64,000 nt of DNA, taken from contig NZ_JAOWPT010000009.1 in the NCBI RefSeq assembly GCF_025753855.1, positions 160,843-224,842 on the forward strand, written 5' to 3'. The position numbers were made by a program, and so were the translations under genes. The stretch's first letter is position 1. Every line of letters starts with the position of its first letter. Of this stretch, positions 18,078-27,640 are shown piece by piece. The notes under the pieces were generated by a model, which was not told the origin of the DNA, searched no databases, and worked only from the letters and a program-made list of their open reading frames with translations. This stretch comes from Mesorhizobium sp. ZC-5 (GTDB lineage: Bacteria > Pseudomonadota > Alphaproteobacteria > Rhizobiales > Rhizobiaceae).

Positions 18078-19076
18078 CTATTCGCTCTGGCGGAAGTTGC
18101 GGATGCGGTCGAACAGCACCGCGAGGATGATTGCGCCGCCGATGAAGGTGCCCTGCCAGAATGCGTTGATGCCGAGCAGGCCGAGGCTGTTGCGGATGAC
18201 CTCGATCAGCGCCGAGCCGACCAGCGCGCCGAAGGCCGTGCCGACGCCGCCGGCGAGGTTGGCGCCGCCGATGACGGCCGCCGCGATCACCTGCAACTCC
18301 AGGCCGGCGCCGATATTGGTGGTGATGGCGCCGAGCCAGCCGGTCTGGATGATGCCGGCGATGCCGGCCGAGAGCGCCGAGATCATGTAGACGGCAACCT
18401 TGATGGGTTTCACGGGAACGCCGGTCAGCGTCGCGGCATGTTCGTTGCCGCCGATGGCGTAGACGTGGCGGCCGAACCTCGTCCAGCGCAGCACGAAGCC
18501 GGTGAGCAGCGCCAGGACGATCATGTACATCACTGGATTGGCAATACCGAAAAACCAGGCGCCGCCGCCGAGGGAAAGCAGCAGGTTGTGGTCTGGGCCA
18601 AACTCGAAAACCACGGTGTTGCCGGAGGCGACCATCGCTAGGCTGCGGGCGATCGACAGCATGCCGAGCGTCACCACGAATGGCGGGAACCCGAGGTAGG
18701 CGATCAGCACGCCGTTGAAGGCGCCGACGATCAATGCGGTGGCGATCGCCGCGGCGATGCCGACTTCGATGCCGTAGCCCGCATGCATCGTCACACCGAG
18801 AACCATACTGCACAGGCACAGCACCGAGCCCACCGACAGGTCGATGCCTCCCGTTATGATCACCAGCGTCATGCCAAGCGCGATGATGGCAACGAAGGTG
18901 ACGTTGCGGGTGATGTTGTAGAGGTTTTTCGTCGTCGCGAAGGAGTCCGTGGCGAAGGACAGGTAGATGCAGGCCAGCAGGACCGCGCAGAGCACCCAGA
19001 AGGTCTGTGTGCCCACGATGCGGCTCAGCCAGCTCTGCTGCTTGTGTGCGATGGTCTGTTCGAGGGTGGTAGCCAT
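18078..19076 (-). CDS. Sugar ABC transporter permease (RbsC-like)
   Basis: A 332-residue integral membrane protein of the ribose/xylose/arabinose importer type with about ten hydrophobic segments. GGIDLSVGSVLCL and the coupling region GIAGIIQTGWLGA are characteristic of this family. It follows the ATPase gene by 20 bp on the minus strand. The matching binding protein is encoded divergently at 20290. It converges with the RND pump gene, 39 bp apart. Confidence 0.92.
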   Translation of the reverse strand: MATTLEQTIAHKQQSWLSRIVGTQTFWVLCAVLLACIYLSFATDSFATTKNLYNITRNVTFVAIIALGMTLVIITGGIDLSVGSVLCLCSMVLGVTMHAGYGIEVGIAAAIATALIVGAFNGVLIAYLGFPPFVVTLGMLSIARSLAMVASGNTVVFEFGPDHNLLLSLGGGAWFFGIANPVMYMIVLALLTGFVLRWTRFGRHVYAIGGNEHAATLTGVPVKPIKVAVYMISALSAGIAGIIQTGWLGAITTNIGAGLELQVIAAAVIGGANLAGGVGTAFGALVGSALIEVIRNSLGLLGINAFWQGTFIGGAIILAVLFDRIRNFRQSE

Positions 19077-19096
19077 TTCGACGCGAATCCTCTGGA

Positions 19097-19840
19097 CTAA
19101 GCCACTTGCTCGATGGCGCCGGTGATCAGCCCGGTGACTTCCTCGGGTGAACTTCTGGCGATCTGCTTGTCGGCGACCTTGCGCCCGCGCCGCATCACGA
19201 TGACGCGATCGGCTACGTCGAACACGTCTGGCATGCGGTGGCTGATCAGCACGACGGCAATGCCCTTGCCGCGCAGCTCGCGGATGAGGTTCAGCACTTC
19301 GGCGACCTGACGCACCGAGATCGCCGCGGTCGGCTCGTCCATCAGCACGATCCTGGCTTCGGACAGCATGGTACGGGCGATCGCCACCGCCTGGCGCTGG
19401 CCGCCGGACATCTGCTTGACGAGATCGCGGGGCCGCGTCTCGGATTTCAGTTCCTTGAAGATTTCGCCGGCGCGCCGGTACATGGTCGCATAGTCGAGCA
19501 CGCTGAACGGTCCGACGCCCTTGCGCAGTTCGCGGCCGAGGAAGACGTTTGCCGCCGCGGTCAGATTGTTGCAGAGCGCGAGATCCTGATGGACGATCTC
19601 GATGCCGTGGCGGCGAGCGTCGACCGGCTTGTGCAGCACCAGTTCGGCACCGTCCATCTTCATCGAGCCTTCGCTCGGGCGGAAGTTGCCGGCGATCATC
19701 TTCACCAACGTCGACTTGCCCGCGCCGTTGTCGCCCATCAGCCCGACCACTTCGCCGGGTTCGATGGAGAACGACACGTCATTGACGGCCTGGATGGCGC
19801 CGAAATGTCTGGAGACGTTGGTAAGTTCGAGAACTGCCAC
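19097..19840 (-). CDS. Sugar ABC transporter ATP-binding protein (single cassette)
   Basis: A 247-residue ATPase with Walker A GDNGAGKST, signature MSGGQRQAV and Walker B IVLMDEPT. The start is placed at a GTG (19840) because GGGAGG lies about 9 bases upstream and the family N-terminus AVLELTNVSRHFG begins there. Having one cassette rather than two differs from RbsA and is typical of some fructose/ribose-type importers (FrcA-like). It energises the permease encoded just downstream. Confidence 0.9.
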   Translation of the reverse strand: MAVLELTNVSRHFGAIQAVNDVSFSIEPGEVVGLMGDNGAGKSTLVKMIAGNFRPSEGSMKMDGAELVLHKPVDARRHGIEIVHQDLALCNNLTAAANVFLGRELRKGVGPFSVLDYATMYRRAGEIFKELKSETRPRDLVKQMSGGQRQAVAIARTMLSEARIVLMDEPTAAISVRQVAEVLNLIRELRGKGIAVVLISHRMPDVFDVADRVIVMRRGRKVADKQIARSSPEEVTGLITGAIEQVA

Positions 19841-20289
19841 CGGTATTCTGCCTCCCAGCAAGGGCGCAACGGCCCGGATTTATCGTCGTTTTGATACGGG
19901 CATCGCGGAGATCTGTTTCCCAACCTCCCCGGGAAACGTCGGCGCATTTATGCAAACCCGTGCGCGAGCGTCAATCAGCGCCGGCCGGAAACATCGGTTA
20001 AAATCAGTTTTGTAGGACAAATACCGTTGACGGGCAAAGCCGGGCGATATTAGTTAGCGGCGGAGAAGGGCGTCTTGGTCATCGCGATCAGCGCGACATG
20101 CTGATTAGGGAATTCCGGCCGTCCACAGTTCATGACCTTTTCGGGCCGTGTCTTTCCGGCCCGTGACTGCGATTTGAAAGCTTATCGACCTGGCGTTGAA
20201 TGTAAGCGAGAGCAAAATCGGCTTACGTGATGTCCGGGTCGATCTGGTGGCGGACACGCCGTGCCCGCCTGTTCAACGGGAGGACTGAA
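19841..20289. promoter_or_regulatory. Divergent promoter region of the sugar ABC transporter, with candidate operator
   Basis: This 449-bp interval separates the ATPase (minus) and binding-protein (plus) genes. An inverted repeat TTGT-AGG-ACAA at 20010-20020 has the form of FadR/GntR-family sites, and a FadR-type regulator is encoded 1.3 kb away at 21387. No gene is seen in the interval. Confidence 0.45.
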
Positions 20290-21285
20290 ATGAGGAAACT
20301 TCTATTGCTTGCGGCAACCGCCGCGATGGCGCTCGGCGCGAGCCAGGCGCTGTCGCAGGAGAAGAAGCAGTTGGTCATCGTCGTGAAGGGTCTCGACAAT
20401 CCCTTCTTCGAGGCGATCAACCAGGGTTGCCAGAAATGGAATTCCGAGAATGCAAGCTCGGAATATGAATGCTTCTACACCGGTCCTGCTTCAACTTCGG
20501 ACGAGGCCGGCGAAGCGCAGATCGTGCAGGACATGCTCGGCAAGCCGTCGACCGTCGCGATGGCGATTTCGCCGTCCAACGCCAAGCTGATCGCGCAGAC
20601 GATCAAGACCGCCGCGCCGACCATCCCGATCATGACCCTCGATGCCGACTTGACCGTCGAGGATGCCGCACTGCGCAAGACCTATCTCGGCACCGACAAC
20701 TACCTGATGGGCAAGCGCATCGGCGACTACATGAAGGAGGCGAACCCGAAGGGCGGCAAGGTCTGCTCGATCCAGGGCAATCCCGGCGCCGACAACATCC
20801 TGCGTCGCGCCCAGGGCTGGCGTGATTCGCTGTCGGGACAGGAAGGGCTGAAAGAGCTCAAGGGCGAGGGCGGCTGGACCGAAGTCGCCGGCTGCCCGGT
20901 CTTCACCAATGACGACGGCGCCAAGGGCGTCCAGGCGATGACCGACATCCTCGCGGCCAATCCCGATCTGGCCGGCTTTGGCATCATGGGCGGCTGGCCG
21001 CTGTTCGGCGCGCCGCAGCCCTACCGCGACCTGTTCAAGCCTTTGGCCGACAAGATCGCCAGCAACGAGTTCGTCATTGGCGCCGCCGACACCATCGGCG
21101 ATGAAGTTGCGATCGCCAAGGAAGGCCTCGTCACGGCGCTGGTCGGACAGCGGCCGTTCGAGATGGGCTACAAGGCTCCGTCGGTGATGATCGATCTGAT
21201 TACCGGCAAGGAAGTCGCCGACCCGGTGTTCACCGGCCTCGACGAATGCACCAAGGATACGGTCGATACCTGCATCCAGAAGTAA
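20290..21285 (+). CDS. Sugar ABC transporter periplasmic binding protein (RbsB/type I fold)
   Basis: A 331-residue secreted protein with signal peptide MRKLLLLAATAAMALGASQA and a typical sugar-binding core (VVKGLDNPFFEAINQG, NPGADN, the GIMGGW hinge region). Six cysteines in the mature part are unusual for this family and could form disulfides. The ATG at 20290 has GGGAGGAC before it. It pairs with the divergent ATPase and permease. It is followed by a strong hairpin and the regulator gene. Confidence 0.9.
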   Translation: MRKLLLLAATAAMALGASQALSQEKKQLVIVVKGLDNPFFEAINQGCQKWNSENASSEYECFYTGPASTSDEAGEAQIVQDMLGKPSTVAMAISPSNAKLIAQTIKTAAPTIPIMTLDADLTVEDAALRKTYLGTDNYLMGKRIGDYMKEANPKGGKVCSIQGNPGADNILRRAQGWRDSLSGQEGLKELKGEGGWTEVAGCPVFTNDDGAKGVQAMTDILAANPDLAGFGIMGGWPLFGAPQPYRDLFKPLADKIASNEFVIGAADTIGDEVAIAKEGLVTALVGQRPFEMGYKAPSVMIDLITGKEVADPVFTGLDECTKDTVDTCIQK

Positions 21286-21295
21286 TCCAACAACG

Positions 21296-21324
21296 ATGGG
21301 CGCGCGTGCATGACGCGCGCCCAT
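21296..21324 (+). terminator. 12-bp stem-loop after the binding-protein gene
   Basis: ATGGGCGCGCGT (21296-21307) pairs with ACGCGCGCCCAT (21313-21324) around GCATG, 10 bp after the stop codon. There is no T-run. It likely reduces read-through into the regulator and dehydrogenase genes, or protects the binding-protein message. Confidence 0.65.
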
Positions 21325-21386
21325 CCGCCGATGAAAGCCGGATTGCCCGAACGTGACATGACGGACCGGATCAAGCGGGGCGGAAC

Positions 21387-22139
21387 GTGAAGACACCTCT
21401 GGCGCTAAAAGAAGCGGCGCAGGTCGTGGAGCGCAGCAAGGACTTGAACACTTTCCGCGCCACCGGAACCAGCGTGCATGCTTCGCTGGCCAATGAAATC
21501 GGGCTGAGAATCGTCCGCGGCGATTATCCGCCGGGAACGATCCTGCCGAACGAGGCGAAATGGTCCGAAACCTTCGATGTCAGCCGCTCGGCGGTGCGCG
21601 AAGCGATAAAAATGCTGATGGCGAAGAGCCTTCTGGCATCGCGTCCCAAGATCGGCAGTTGGGTCGAGCCCAGGGAACGCTGGAACCTGCTCGATCGCGA
21701 CGTGCTGGCCTGGTATGCGATGTCGCCGGATCGTGGAGCCTTTCTCAGGACGGTGCAGGAGTTCCGTCATATCATCGAACCCGAGGCGACCGCATTTGCC
21801 GCGCTGCGGCGCACCGATGAACAGATGGCCGAAATCAGCCAGAACTGTTTCGAGATGGGCCATGCGACTTCGCTCATCGAGCGCACGCGGGCCGACACGC
21901 GTTTTCATCTTGCCATCCTGCGCGCTTCCGGCAACGACCTTCTGGTGCCGCTCGGCGTGCTGATCGAATCCGCGCTCGATCATCTGTTCAGCTTTACCAG
22001 CCGGGAGCTCGGCGACCTGCACAACGCGCAGAAGATGCATGAGAACATCGAGAAGAATATCCGGTTGCAACGGCCCGAAGCCGCGCGCGCGGCGGTGCGG
22101 AAGCTGCTGGCCAATACCGATAGGATCATCGGCTCCTAG
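21387..22139 (+). CDS. GntR-family (FadR subfamily) transcriptional regulator
   Basis: A 250-residue regulator. The N-terminal winged helix (PNEAKWSETFDVSRSAVREAIKML, about residues 50-75) is followed by an all-helical FCD ligand domain with the metal-binding aspartate and histidines (DTRFHLAIL, MHENIEKN). The start is a GTG preceded by GGGGCGGA. Its position between a sugar importer and two oxidoreductase genes suggests local control by the imported sugar acid or its product. Confidence 0.9.
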   Translation: MKTPLALKEAAQVVERSKDLNTFRATGTSVHASLANEIGLRIVRGDYPPGTILPNEAKWSETFDVSRSAVREAIKMLMAKSLLASRPKIGSWVEPRERWNLLDRDVLAWYAMSPDRGAFLRTVQEFRHIIEPEATAFAALRRTDEQMAEISQNCFEMGHATSLIERTRADTRFHLAILRASGNDLLVPLGVLIESALDHLFSFTSRELGDLHNAQKMHENIEKNIRLQRPEAARAAVRKLLANTDRIIGS

Positions 22140-22214
22140 CGGTATGTGATTGGTGCCGGCTGGTCTCCAAATCTCGCCGCCCGGCGCGGCACATCAACGA
22201 AACGGGTTTTGACA

Positions 22215-23291
22215 ATGCAGACCTTTCGCATCGCGACGATTCCGGGCGACGGCATCGGCAAGGAGGTTGTCGCTGCCGGTGCCGAGGTCCTCGATGCTGT
22301 CGCCCGGCGCGACGGGCGCTTTGCCATGGCCTTCGATTTTTTCGACTGGGGCTCCGACCATTACAAAAGGCATGGCAGCATGATGCCCGCCGACGGGCTC
22401 GGCCAGATCAGCAGCCATGACGCCATCCTGTTCGGCGCCGTCGGTGCTCCCGATGTACCCGATCACGTCACCCTGTGGGGACTCAGGCTGGCGATCTGCC
22501 AGTCCTTCGACCAGTACGCCAATGTCAGGCCGACGCGGGTGCTGCCGGGCATCACCAGCCCGTTGCGCGGCGTCGGCGGCGGCGAACTCGACTGGGTGAT
22601 CGTGCGCGAGAATTCGGAAGGCGAATATGCCGGGCAGGGCGGGCGCACGCATCGCGGGCTGCCTGACGAGATCGCCACGGAGGTGTCGATCTTCACGCGG
22701 TCCGGGGTCGAGCGCATCATGCGGTTTGCATTCGAAACCGCGCGTTCGCGGCCGCGCAAATTCCTGACCGTGGTGACCAAATCCAACGCGCAGCGCCACG
22801 GTATGGTTTTATGGGACGAAATCGCCGCGGAGGTTGCCACGGAATTTCCGGACGTGACCTGGGACAAGATGCTGGTCGATGCCATGACCGTGCGCATGAC
22901 GCTGCAGCCGCAGTCGCTCGACACCATCGTGGCGACGAACCTCCACGCCGACATCCTTTCCGATCTTGCGGCGGCGCTTGCCGGTTCGATCGGCATCGCG
23001 CCGACCGCCAATCTCAATCCGGAGCGGAAGTTTCCCTCGATGTTCGAGCCGATTCATGGCTCCGCTTTCGACATCACCGGCAAGGGTATCGCAAATCCCG
23101 TCGCGACGTTCTGGACGGCGAGCCTGATGCTCGGCCATCTCGGCCAGGATGACGCGGCGGCACGCCTGATGCGCGCGGTCGAGCGGGTGACGCGCGACGC
23201 GTCCTTCCATACGCCGGACCTCGGCGGGCAGGCCACGACGCGCAGTGTCACCGACGCGGTGATTGCCGCCATCAATGGCGAGAATATCTAG
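22215..23291 (+). CDS. Tartrate/isopropylmalate-type decarboxylating dehydrogenase
   Basis: A 358-residue member of the isocitrate/isopropylmalate dehydrogenase family, closest in pattern to tartrate dehydrogenase. Visible elements are IPGDGIGKEVV at the N-terminus, the substrate-binding NSEGEYAG, catalytic KSNAQRHG, the metal-binding LHADILSDLAA and EPIHGSAFDITG. It would oxidise (and may decarboxylate) a 2-hydroxyacid such as tartrate or a malate analogue with NAD. The ATG at 22215 is the natural family start; an upstream extension to 22146 has no support. Confidence 0.85.
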   Translation: MQTFRIATIPGDGIGKEVVAAGAEVLDAVARRDGRFAMAFDFFDWGSDHYKRHGSMMPADGLGQISSHDAILFGAVGAPDVPDHVTLWGLRLAICQSFDQYANVRPTRVLPGITSPLRGVGGGELDWVIVRENSEGEYAGQGGRTHRGLPDEIATEVSIFTRSGVERIMRFAFETARSRPRKFLTVVTKSNAQRHGMVLWDEIAAEVATEFPDVTWDKMLVDAMTVRMTLQPQSLDTIVATNLHADILSDLAAALAGSIGIAPTANLNPERKFPSMFEPIHGSAFDITGKGIANPVATFWTASLMLGHLGQDDAAARLMRAVERVTRDASFHTPDLGGQATTRSVTDAVIAAINGENI

Positions 23292-23336
23292 CTGACGATC
23301 AAAAACCATGTTCGTCCAATGGATTGGAGACAGACA

Positions 23337-24221
23337 ATGACAAAAAGAATCATGTTCACCGGCGGCAGCGGCAAGGCCGGACGCCATGTCGTGCAGTACC
23401 TCGTCGACCAGGGCCACCAGGTGCTGAACATCGACAGCAAGCCGCTCGACAATCCCAAGGTGCGCACGCTGATCACCGACATCACCGACAGCGGCCAGGT
23501 GTTCAACGCGCTGTCGAGCTACATGGGGTTGCACGAATTCGATCCGTCGCTGCGCGCGCAACCGGTCGACGCCGTCGTTCATTTCGCGGCCATCCCGCGC
23601 ATCATGATCACGCCTGACAACGAGGTGTTCCGCATCAATGCGCTCGGCACCTACAATGTGATCGAGGCGGCGGTGAAGCTCGGCATCCGCAAGATCGTCG
23701 TCGCTTCCAGCGAGACGACCTATGGCCTGGTGTTCGCAAACGAGCCCCGCGATCCCGTCTACTTCCCGCTCGACGAGGACTATGATGTCGACCCGATGGA
23801 TTCCTATGCGCTGTCGAAGGTCGTCAACGAGAAGACGGCGCGTGCCTTCGCGTTGCGCAGCGGCTTCGACATCTATGCGCTGCGCATCGGCAATGTGATC
23901 GAGCCGCATGAATACGAGCAGTTCGTCCCCAAGTGGATCGACAATCCGGCCTTCCGCAAGCGTATCGCCTGGAGCTATGTCGACGCGCGCGACCTCGGCC
24001 AGATCACCGATCTCGCGGTCGGGAAGGATGGCCTCGGCTATCAGGTCTTCAACGCGGTCAACGACGACACGTCGTCCGGCCTGCCGAGCCGCGAACTGAT
24101 CGAGCGCTATTATCCGGGCGTGCCGGTAAAGGGCGAATTCGGCGAATACGAGACGCTTTTGTCCAACCGCAAGGCGCGCGAGATGCTGGGCTTCCGGCCA
24201 AAGCACGGCTGGCGGAAGTAA
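23337..24221 (+). CDS. NAD-dependent epimerase/dehydratase (extended SDR)
   Basis: A 294-residue Rossmann-fold enzyme with GGSGKAGRHV at the N-terminus, serine in ASSETTYG and catalytic Y-x3-K in YALSK. The shape suits sugar 4-epimerases or uronate-dehydrogenase-like enzymes. It lies 45 bp after the dehydrogenase gene and probably shares its transcript with it and the FadR regulator. The ATG at 23337 has GGAG about 9 bases upstream. Substrate unknown. Confidence 0.82.
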   Translation: MTKRIMFTGGSGKAGRHVVQYLVDQGHQVLNIDSKPLDNPKVRTLITDITDSGQVFNALSSYMGLHEFDPSLRAQPVDAVVHFAAIPRIMITPDNEVFRINALGTYNVIEAAVKLGIRKIVVASSETTYGLVFANEPRDPVYFPLDEDYDVDPMDSYALSKVVNEKTARAFALRSGFDIYALRIGNVIEPHEYEQFVPKWIDNPAFRKRIAWSYVDARDLGQITDLAVGKDGLGYQVFNAVNDDTSSGLPSRELIERYYPGVPVKGEFGEYETLLSNRKAREMLGFRPKHGWRK

Positions 24222-24347
24222 TTCCGTCCCGCGGATCGCAGGTGTCCAAACGAGACAGGTTCACGGGCTCTCTTTCGTCCCATCATTCCCCGAATTGACT
24301 TTTGTCAGCGTCGGTGAATAATGTCGAGGACGGGAGAGAGCGGCTTT

Positions 24348-25316
24348 ATGGCGATCCGGGCCTCGGAACAGATCATTCACAAGGCGGCATGGCTTTATTA
24401 CACGCACGGACTCCGTCAGGACGAGGTCGCGAAGCAGCTTAACATCTCGCGCGCCTCGGTTGCCATGTATCTTCGCAAGGCCCGCGATACCGGCATCGTC
24501 AACATCTCGACCTCCACGCAGCTGTTCACCGAAGACGTGCTGGCGCGGCAGTTGGAAGATGCGTTCGGGCTGACTGCGGTGTGGGTGGTGCCGCAGGAGC
24601 GCCACGCGCTCGATCCGACAGCGGAAATTCCGGCAGTTGCGGCCAGTGTCTTCCTCGAACTCGTCAATCGTGGCGACCGCATCGGCGTCGCCTGGGGCCG
24701 CACCGTCTATGCGATGGCCGACGTGATGTCGTTCGCCGACCTCCAGGATGTCACGGTGGTGCAGCTCTGCGGCAATCTCGGCGCGCCTTATTCCTACCGC
24801 CCCGACCAGTGCACCATGGAGATCGCCCGGCGGCTGAACGCGAAAGGCCTGAACTTTTACGCGCCGCTGGTGCTGACCAGCGAGCGGCTGGCGCAGGAAT
24901 TACGCGCCGAACCGGTCATTCGCGAGCAACTGGCAAGCGTCGCCGATTGCGACCTTGCGCTGTTTTCCATCGGCACGGTCGACGAAGACAGCCACATCGT
25001 GAAGTGCGGCGCGCTCAGCCCGGCGGAAGTCTATGCGCTGCGCGACGCCGGCGCGGCGGGGGTCCTCGCCGGCCAGATGATCGACGCGACCGGCGAACTG
25101 CTCGACTGCGGCTACAATCGCCGGGTCATCTCGACCGACCCTGCGTCGATCAGGTCCATTCCGAAACGCATGGTCGTGGTGCAGGAAGACAGCAAGCTGA
25201 ACCCGTTGCTGGCGGCACTTGCCGGCGGCTTGTGCTCGCATCTGGTGGTGACCGCGACCATGGCGAGGCGGCTGCTCGACCACCGCAAGGCCAATCCCCA
25301 ACCCTTGTCGCAATAG
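24348..25316 (+). CDS. SorC/DeoR-type sugar-binding transcriptional regulator
   Basis: A 322-residue regulator. A helix-turn-helix lies at about residues 20-42 (QDEVAKQLNISRASVAMYL), followed by the large effector domain of the SorC family, which resembles sugar-phosphate isomerases (GVAWGRTVYAMAD, LCGNLGAPY). The ATG at 24348 is preferred because GGGAGAG lies upstream; 24321 is an in-frame alternative. Such proteins sense a phosphorylated sugar. It precedes the aldolase/dehydrogenase fusion by 60 bp and likely controls it. Confidence 0.88.
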   Translation: MAIRASEQIIHKAAWLYYTHGLRQDEVAKQLNISRASVAMYLRKARDTGIVNISTSTQLFTEDVLARQLEDAFGLTAVWVVPQERHALDPTAEIPAVAASVFLELVNRGDRIGVAWGRTVYAMADVMSFADLQDVTVVQLCGNLGAPYSYRPDQCTMEIARRLNAKGLNFYAPLVLTSERLAQELRAEPVIREQLASVADCDLALFSIGTVDEDSHIVKCGALSPAEVYALRDAGAAGVLAGQMIDATGELLDCGYNRRVISTDPASIRSIPKRMVVVQEDSKLNPLLAALAGGLCSHLVVTATMARRLLDHRKANPQPLSQ

Positions 25317-25376
25317 CAAGACAGGCAGGGCCTATACAGGACGACATTTCTGCCGGTCTCGGGCGGCGCGAAATCA

Positions 25377-27467
25377 ATGAACTCGAACAACGACGATGTG
25401 GACGATCGAATGAAAAATCTTTGGAACGACGCCGACGCCGAAGCGATGGTGACCGCTTATGCCGCGAAGGGCGTCGAACGCGAACTGGCGCTGCGCGTCT
25501 ATACGACCCGGCTCCTTGGCGGCGAGCCGCGTCTCGTCCTGCATGGCGGCGGCAACACCTCCTGCAAGACGAAGGTCACCGATCTCGTCGGCGACGAGTG
25601 GCAGGTGCTTTGCGTCAAGGGCTCGGGCTGGGACATGGCGGTGATCGAGCCGCAGGGCCTGCCGGCGGTGAAGCTGGCGCCGCTGCTCAAGGCGCGCGCG
25701 CTGGAGGCGCTTTCCGACGAGGACATGGTGGCGCTGCAGCGCGCCAACCTCATCGACCCGTCATCGCCCAATCCCTCGGTGGAGACGCTGCTGCATGCCT
25801 TCCTGCCGCACAAATTCGTCGACCACACGCATTCGACCGCGATCCTCGCCATCGTCGACCAGGGCGAAGACAGCGAAGAACTGTCCCGCAAGGTGTTCGG
25901 CGCCAAGATGGGCTTCGTGCCCTACATCAAGCCGGGCTTCGACCTCGCCAAGGCGGCGGCGGATATTTACGACGCCGATCCTTCCGTCGAAGGCCTCATC
26001 CTGGACAAGCACGGCATCTTCACCTTCGGCGACGATGCAAGACAGGCCTACGACCGGATGATTTATTACGTCACGGTAGCCGAGGAATATGTCGCCAAAC
26101 ACGGCAAGAACCCGCTGGCGCCGGTGAAGTTGACCGCGACACCGGTGGTTCCCGGCGACATCGCACCGATGCTGCGTGGCGCGGTCGCGGTGGCGAAGGG
26201 CGAGGGCCGGTTCGACCGCATGGTCAGCGACTTCCGCACCTCGGACAAAATCCTCGAATTCGTCAATTCCGCGGCGTTGGCCGACTATGCGGCTGCCGGA
26301 GTGTCGACGCCGGATCTGTCGATCCGCATCAAGACCGGCCCGATGGTGCTGCCGGCGCCGGACGGCGCCAGGCTCGGCGACTACAAGGCCGAGATCAGCA
26401 AGGCGATCGCCGAATATGCCGCCGAATACGCCGATTATTTCAAGGCCAACGACGCGCTCGACGATGTGAAGCGCACCATGCTCGACCCGATGCCGCGGCT
26501 GTCATTGGTGCCGGGTCTCGGCATGTTCGGCCACGGCCGCACGCTGAAGGATGCGAAGATCGCCTCCGATGTCGGCGAGATGTGGATGGAGGCGGTGCGG
26601 GGTGCCGCGGCAATCGGCACCTTCCGGCCGCTCGCCAAATCCGATCTCTTCCCGCTCGAATACTGGTCGCTGGAGCAGGCAAAGCTTGCCGCCAACAAGC
26701 CGAAGCCGCTGACCGGCCAGATCGTGCTGGTCACCGGCGGGGCCGGCGCCATCGGCGCGGCAACGGCGAAGGTCTTTGCGCGCGAGGGCGCGCACGTCGT
26801 GGTCGTCGACCTCGACGCAGCCAAGGCAGCCGAGGCAGCGAAGCAGGCCGGCAACAATTCGATCGGCGTCGGCGGCGACATCACCAAGCCGGCGGACGTG
26901 CGCGCCGCTTTCGATGCGGCGGTCGCTGCCTATGGCGGCGTCGACATCGTGGTGTCCAATGCGGGTGCGGCGTGGGAAGGCGCCATCGCCGACATCGACG
27001 ACGCGTTGCTGCGCAAGAGTTTCGAGCTCAACTTCTTCGCCCATCAGAGCGTGGCGCAGAACGCCGTGCGCATCTTCCGCCAGCAGGGTACCGGCGGCGT
27101 GCTCCTGTTCAACGCGTCGAAGCAGGCGGTCAATCCGGGCGCCAAATTCGGCGCCTATGGCCTGCCCAAGGCGGCGACGCTGTTCCTGTCGCGGCAATAC
27201 GCGCTGGAATATGGCGCGGAAGGCATCCGCTCCAACGCCGTCAACGCCGACCGCATCCGTTCCGGTCTTCTAACCGACGCGATGATCGCCAGCCGCTCGA
27301 CGGCGCGCGGGCTTTCGGAAAAGGATTACATGTCCGGCAACCTGCTCGGCCAGGAGGTTACGGCCGAGGACGTCGCGCAGGCCTTCCTGCACCAGGCGCT
27401 CGCCGAACGCACCACCGCCGACGTCACCACCGTCGACGGCGGCAACATCGCGGCGGCGCTACGGTAG
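25377..27467 (+). CDS. Bifunctional class II aldolase / short-chain dehydrogenase (RhaD-like fusion)
   Basis: A 696-residue two-domain enzyme. The N-terminal class II (AraD/FucA-type) aldolase domain has LHGGGNTSCK near residue 55 and the zinc histidines in DHTHSTAI. The C-terminal short-chain dehydrogenase domain begins near residue 440 (VTGGAGAIGAATA) and has the catalytic YGLPK. Fusions of this kind split rhamnulose-1-phosphate into dihydroxyacetone phosphate and lactaldehyde and oxidise the aldehyde. No rhamnose isomerase or kinase is nearby. The methylthioribose kinase/isomerase pair 5 kb away offers an alternative substrate, a 5-deoxypentulose phosphate. ATG at 25410 is an alternative start. 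Confidence 0.87.
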   Translation: MNSNNDDVDDRMKNLWNDADAEAMVTAYAAKGVERELALRVYTTRLLGGEPRLVLHGGGNTSCKTKVTDLVGDEWQVLCVKGSGWDMAVIEPQGLPAVKLAPLLKARALEALSDEDMVALQRANLIDPSSPNPSVETLLHAFLPHKFVDHTHSTAILAIVDQGEDSEELSRKVFGAKMGFVPYIKPGFDLAKAAADIYDADPSVEGLILDKHGIFTFGDDARQAYDRMIYYVTVAEEYVAKHGKNPLAPVKLTATPVVPGDIAPMLRGAVAVAKGEGRFDRMVSDFRTSDKILEFVNSAALADYAAAGVSTPDLSIRIKTGPMVLPAPDGARLGDYKAEISKAIAEYAAEYADYFKANDALDDVKRTMLDPMPRLSLVPGLGMFGHGRTLKDAKIASDVGEMWMEAVRGAAAIGTFRPLAKSDLFPLEYWSLEQAKLAANKPKPLTGQIVLVTGGAGAIGAATAKVFAREGAHVVVVDLDAAKAAEAAKQAGNNSIGVGGDITKPADVRAAFDAAVAAYGGVDIVVSNAGAAWEGAIADIDDALLRKSFELNFFAHQSVAQNAVRIFRQQGTGGVLLFNASKQAVNPGAKFGAYGLPKAATLFLSRQYALEYGAEGIRSNAVNADRIRSGLLTDAMIASRSTARGLSEKDYMSGNLLGQEVTAEDVAQAFLHQALAERTTADVTTVDGGNIAAALR

Positions 27468-27640
27468 AAATCGTTCGGTACGTCTTGTCTGGCGGGCGGG
27501 GCTGGCTTATGTCTCGCCCGCTATGTTCATGTCTTCCTTCTTTCCACTGACCTGACCCGAAATCGTATTCGGGGCGCGTAAGCGCAAACAGGTTTTGACG
27601 GTGCCGCGGGAGCGGCTGCCGAAGTGGAGATTATTGAACA

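Noticed and set aside
25377-27467. Part of a complete rhamnose operon
   Set aside because: No rhamnose isomerase, rhamnulokinase or RhaS/T/P/Q-like set can be recognised in the flanks, so only the fusion enzyme is claimed.
24581-27550. 989-codon plus-strand frame spanning the SorC regulator and aldolase fusion
   Set aside because: It overlaps two well-supported genes in another frame, has no ribosome-binding site and reads as arginine/glycine-rich noise.
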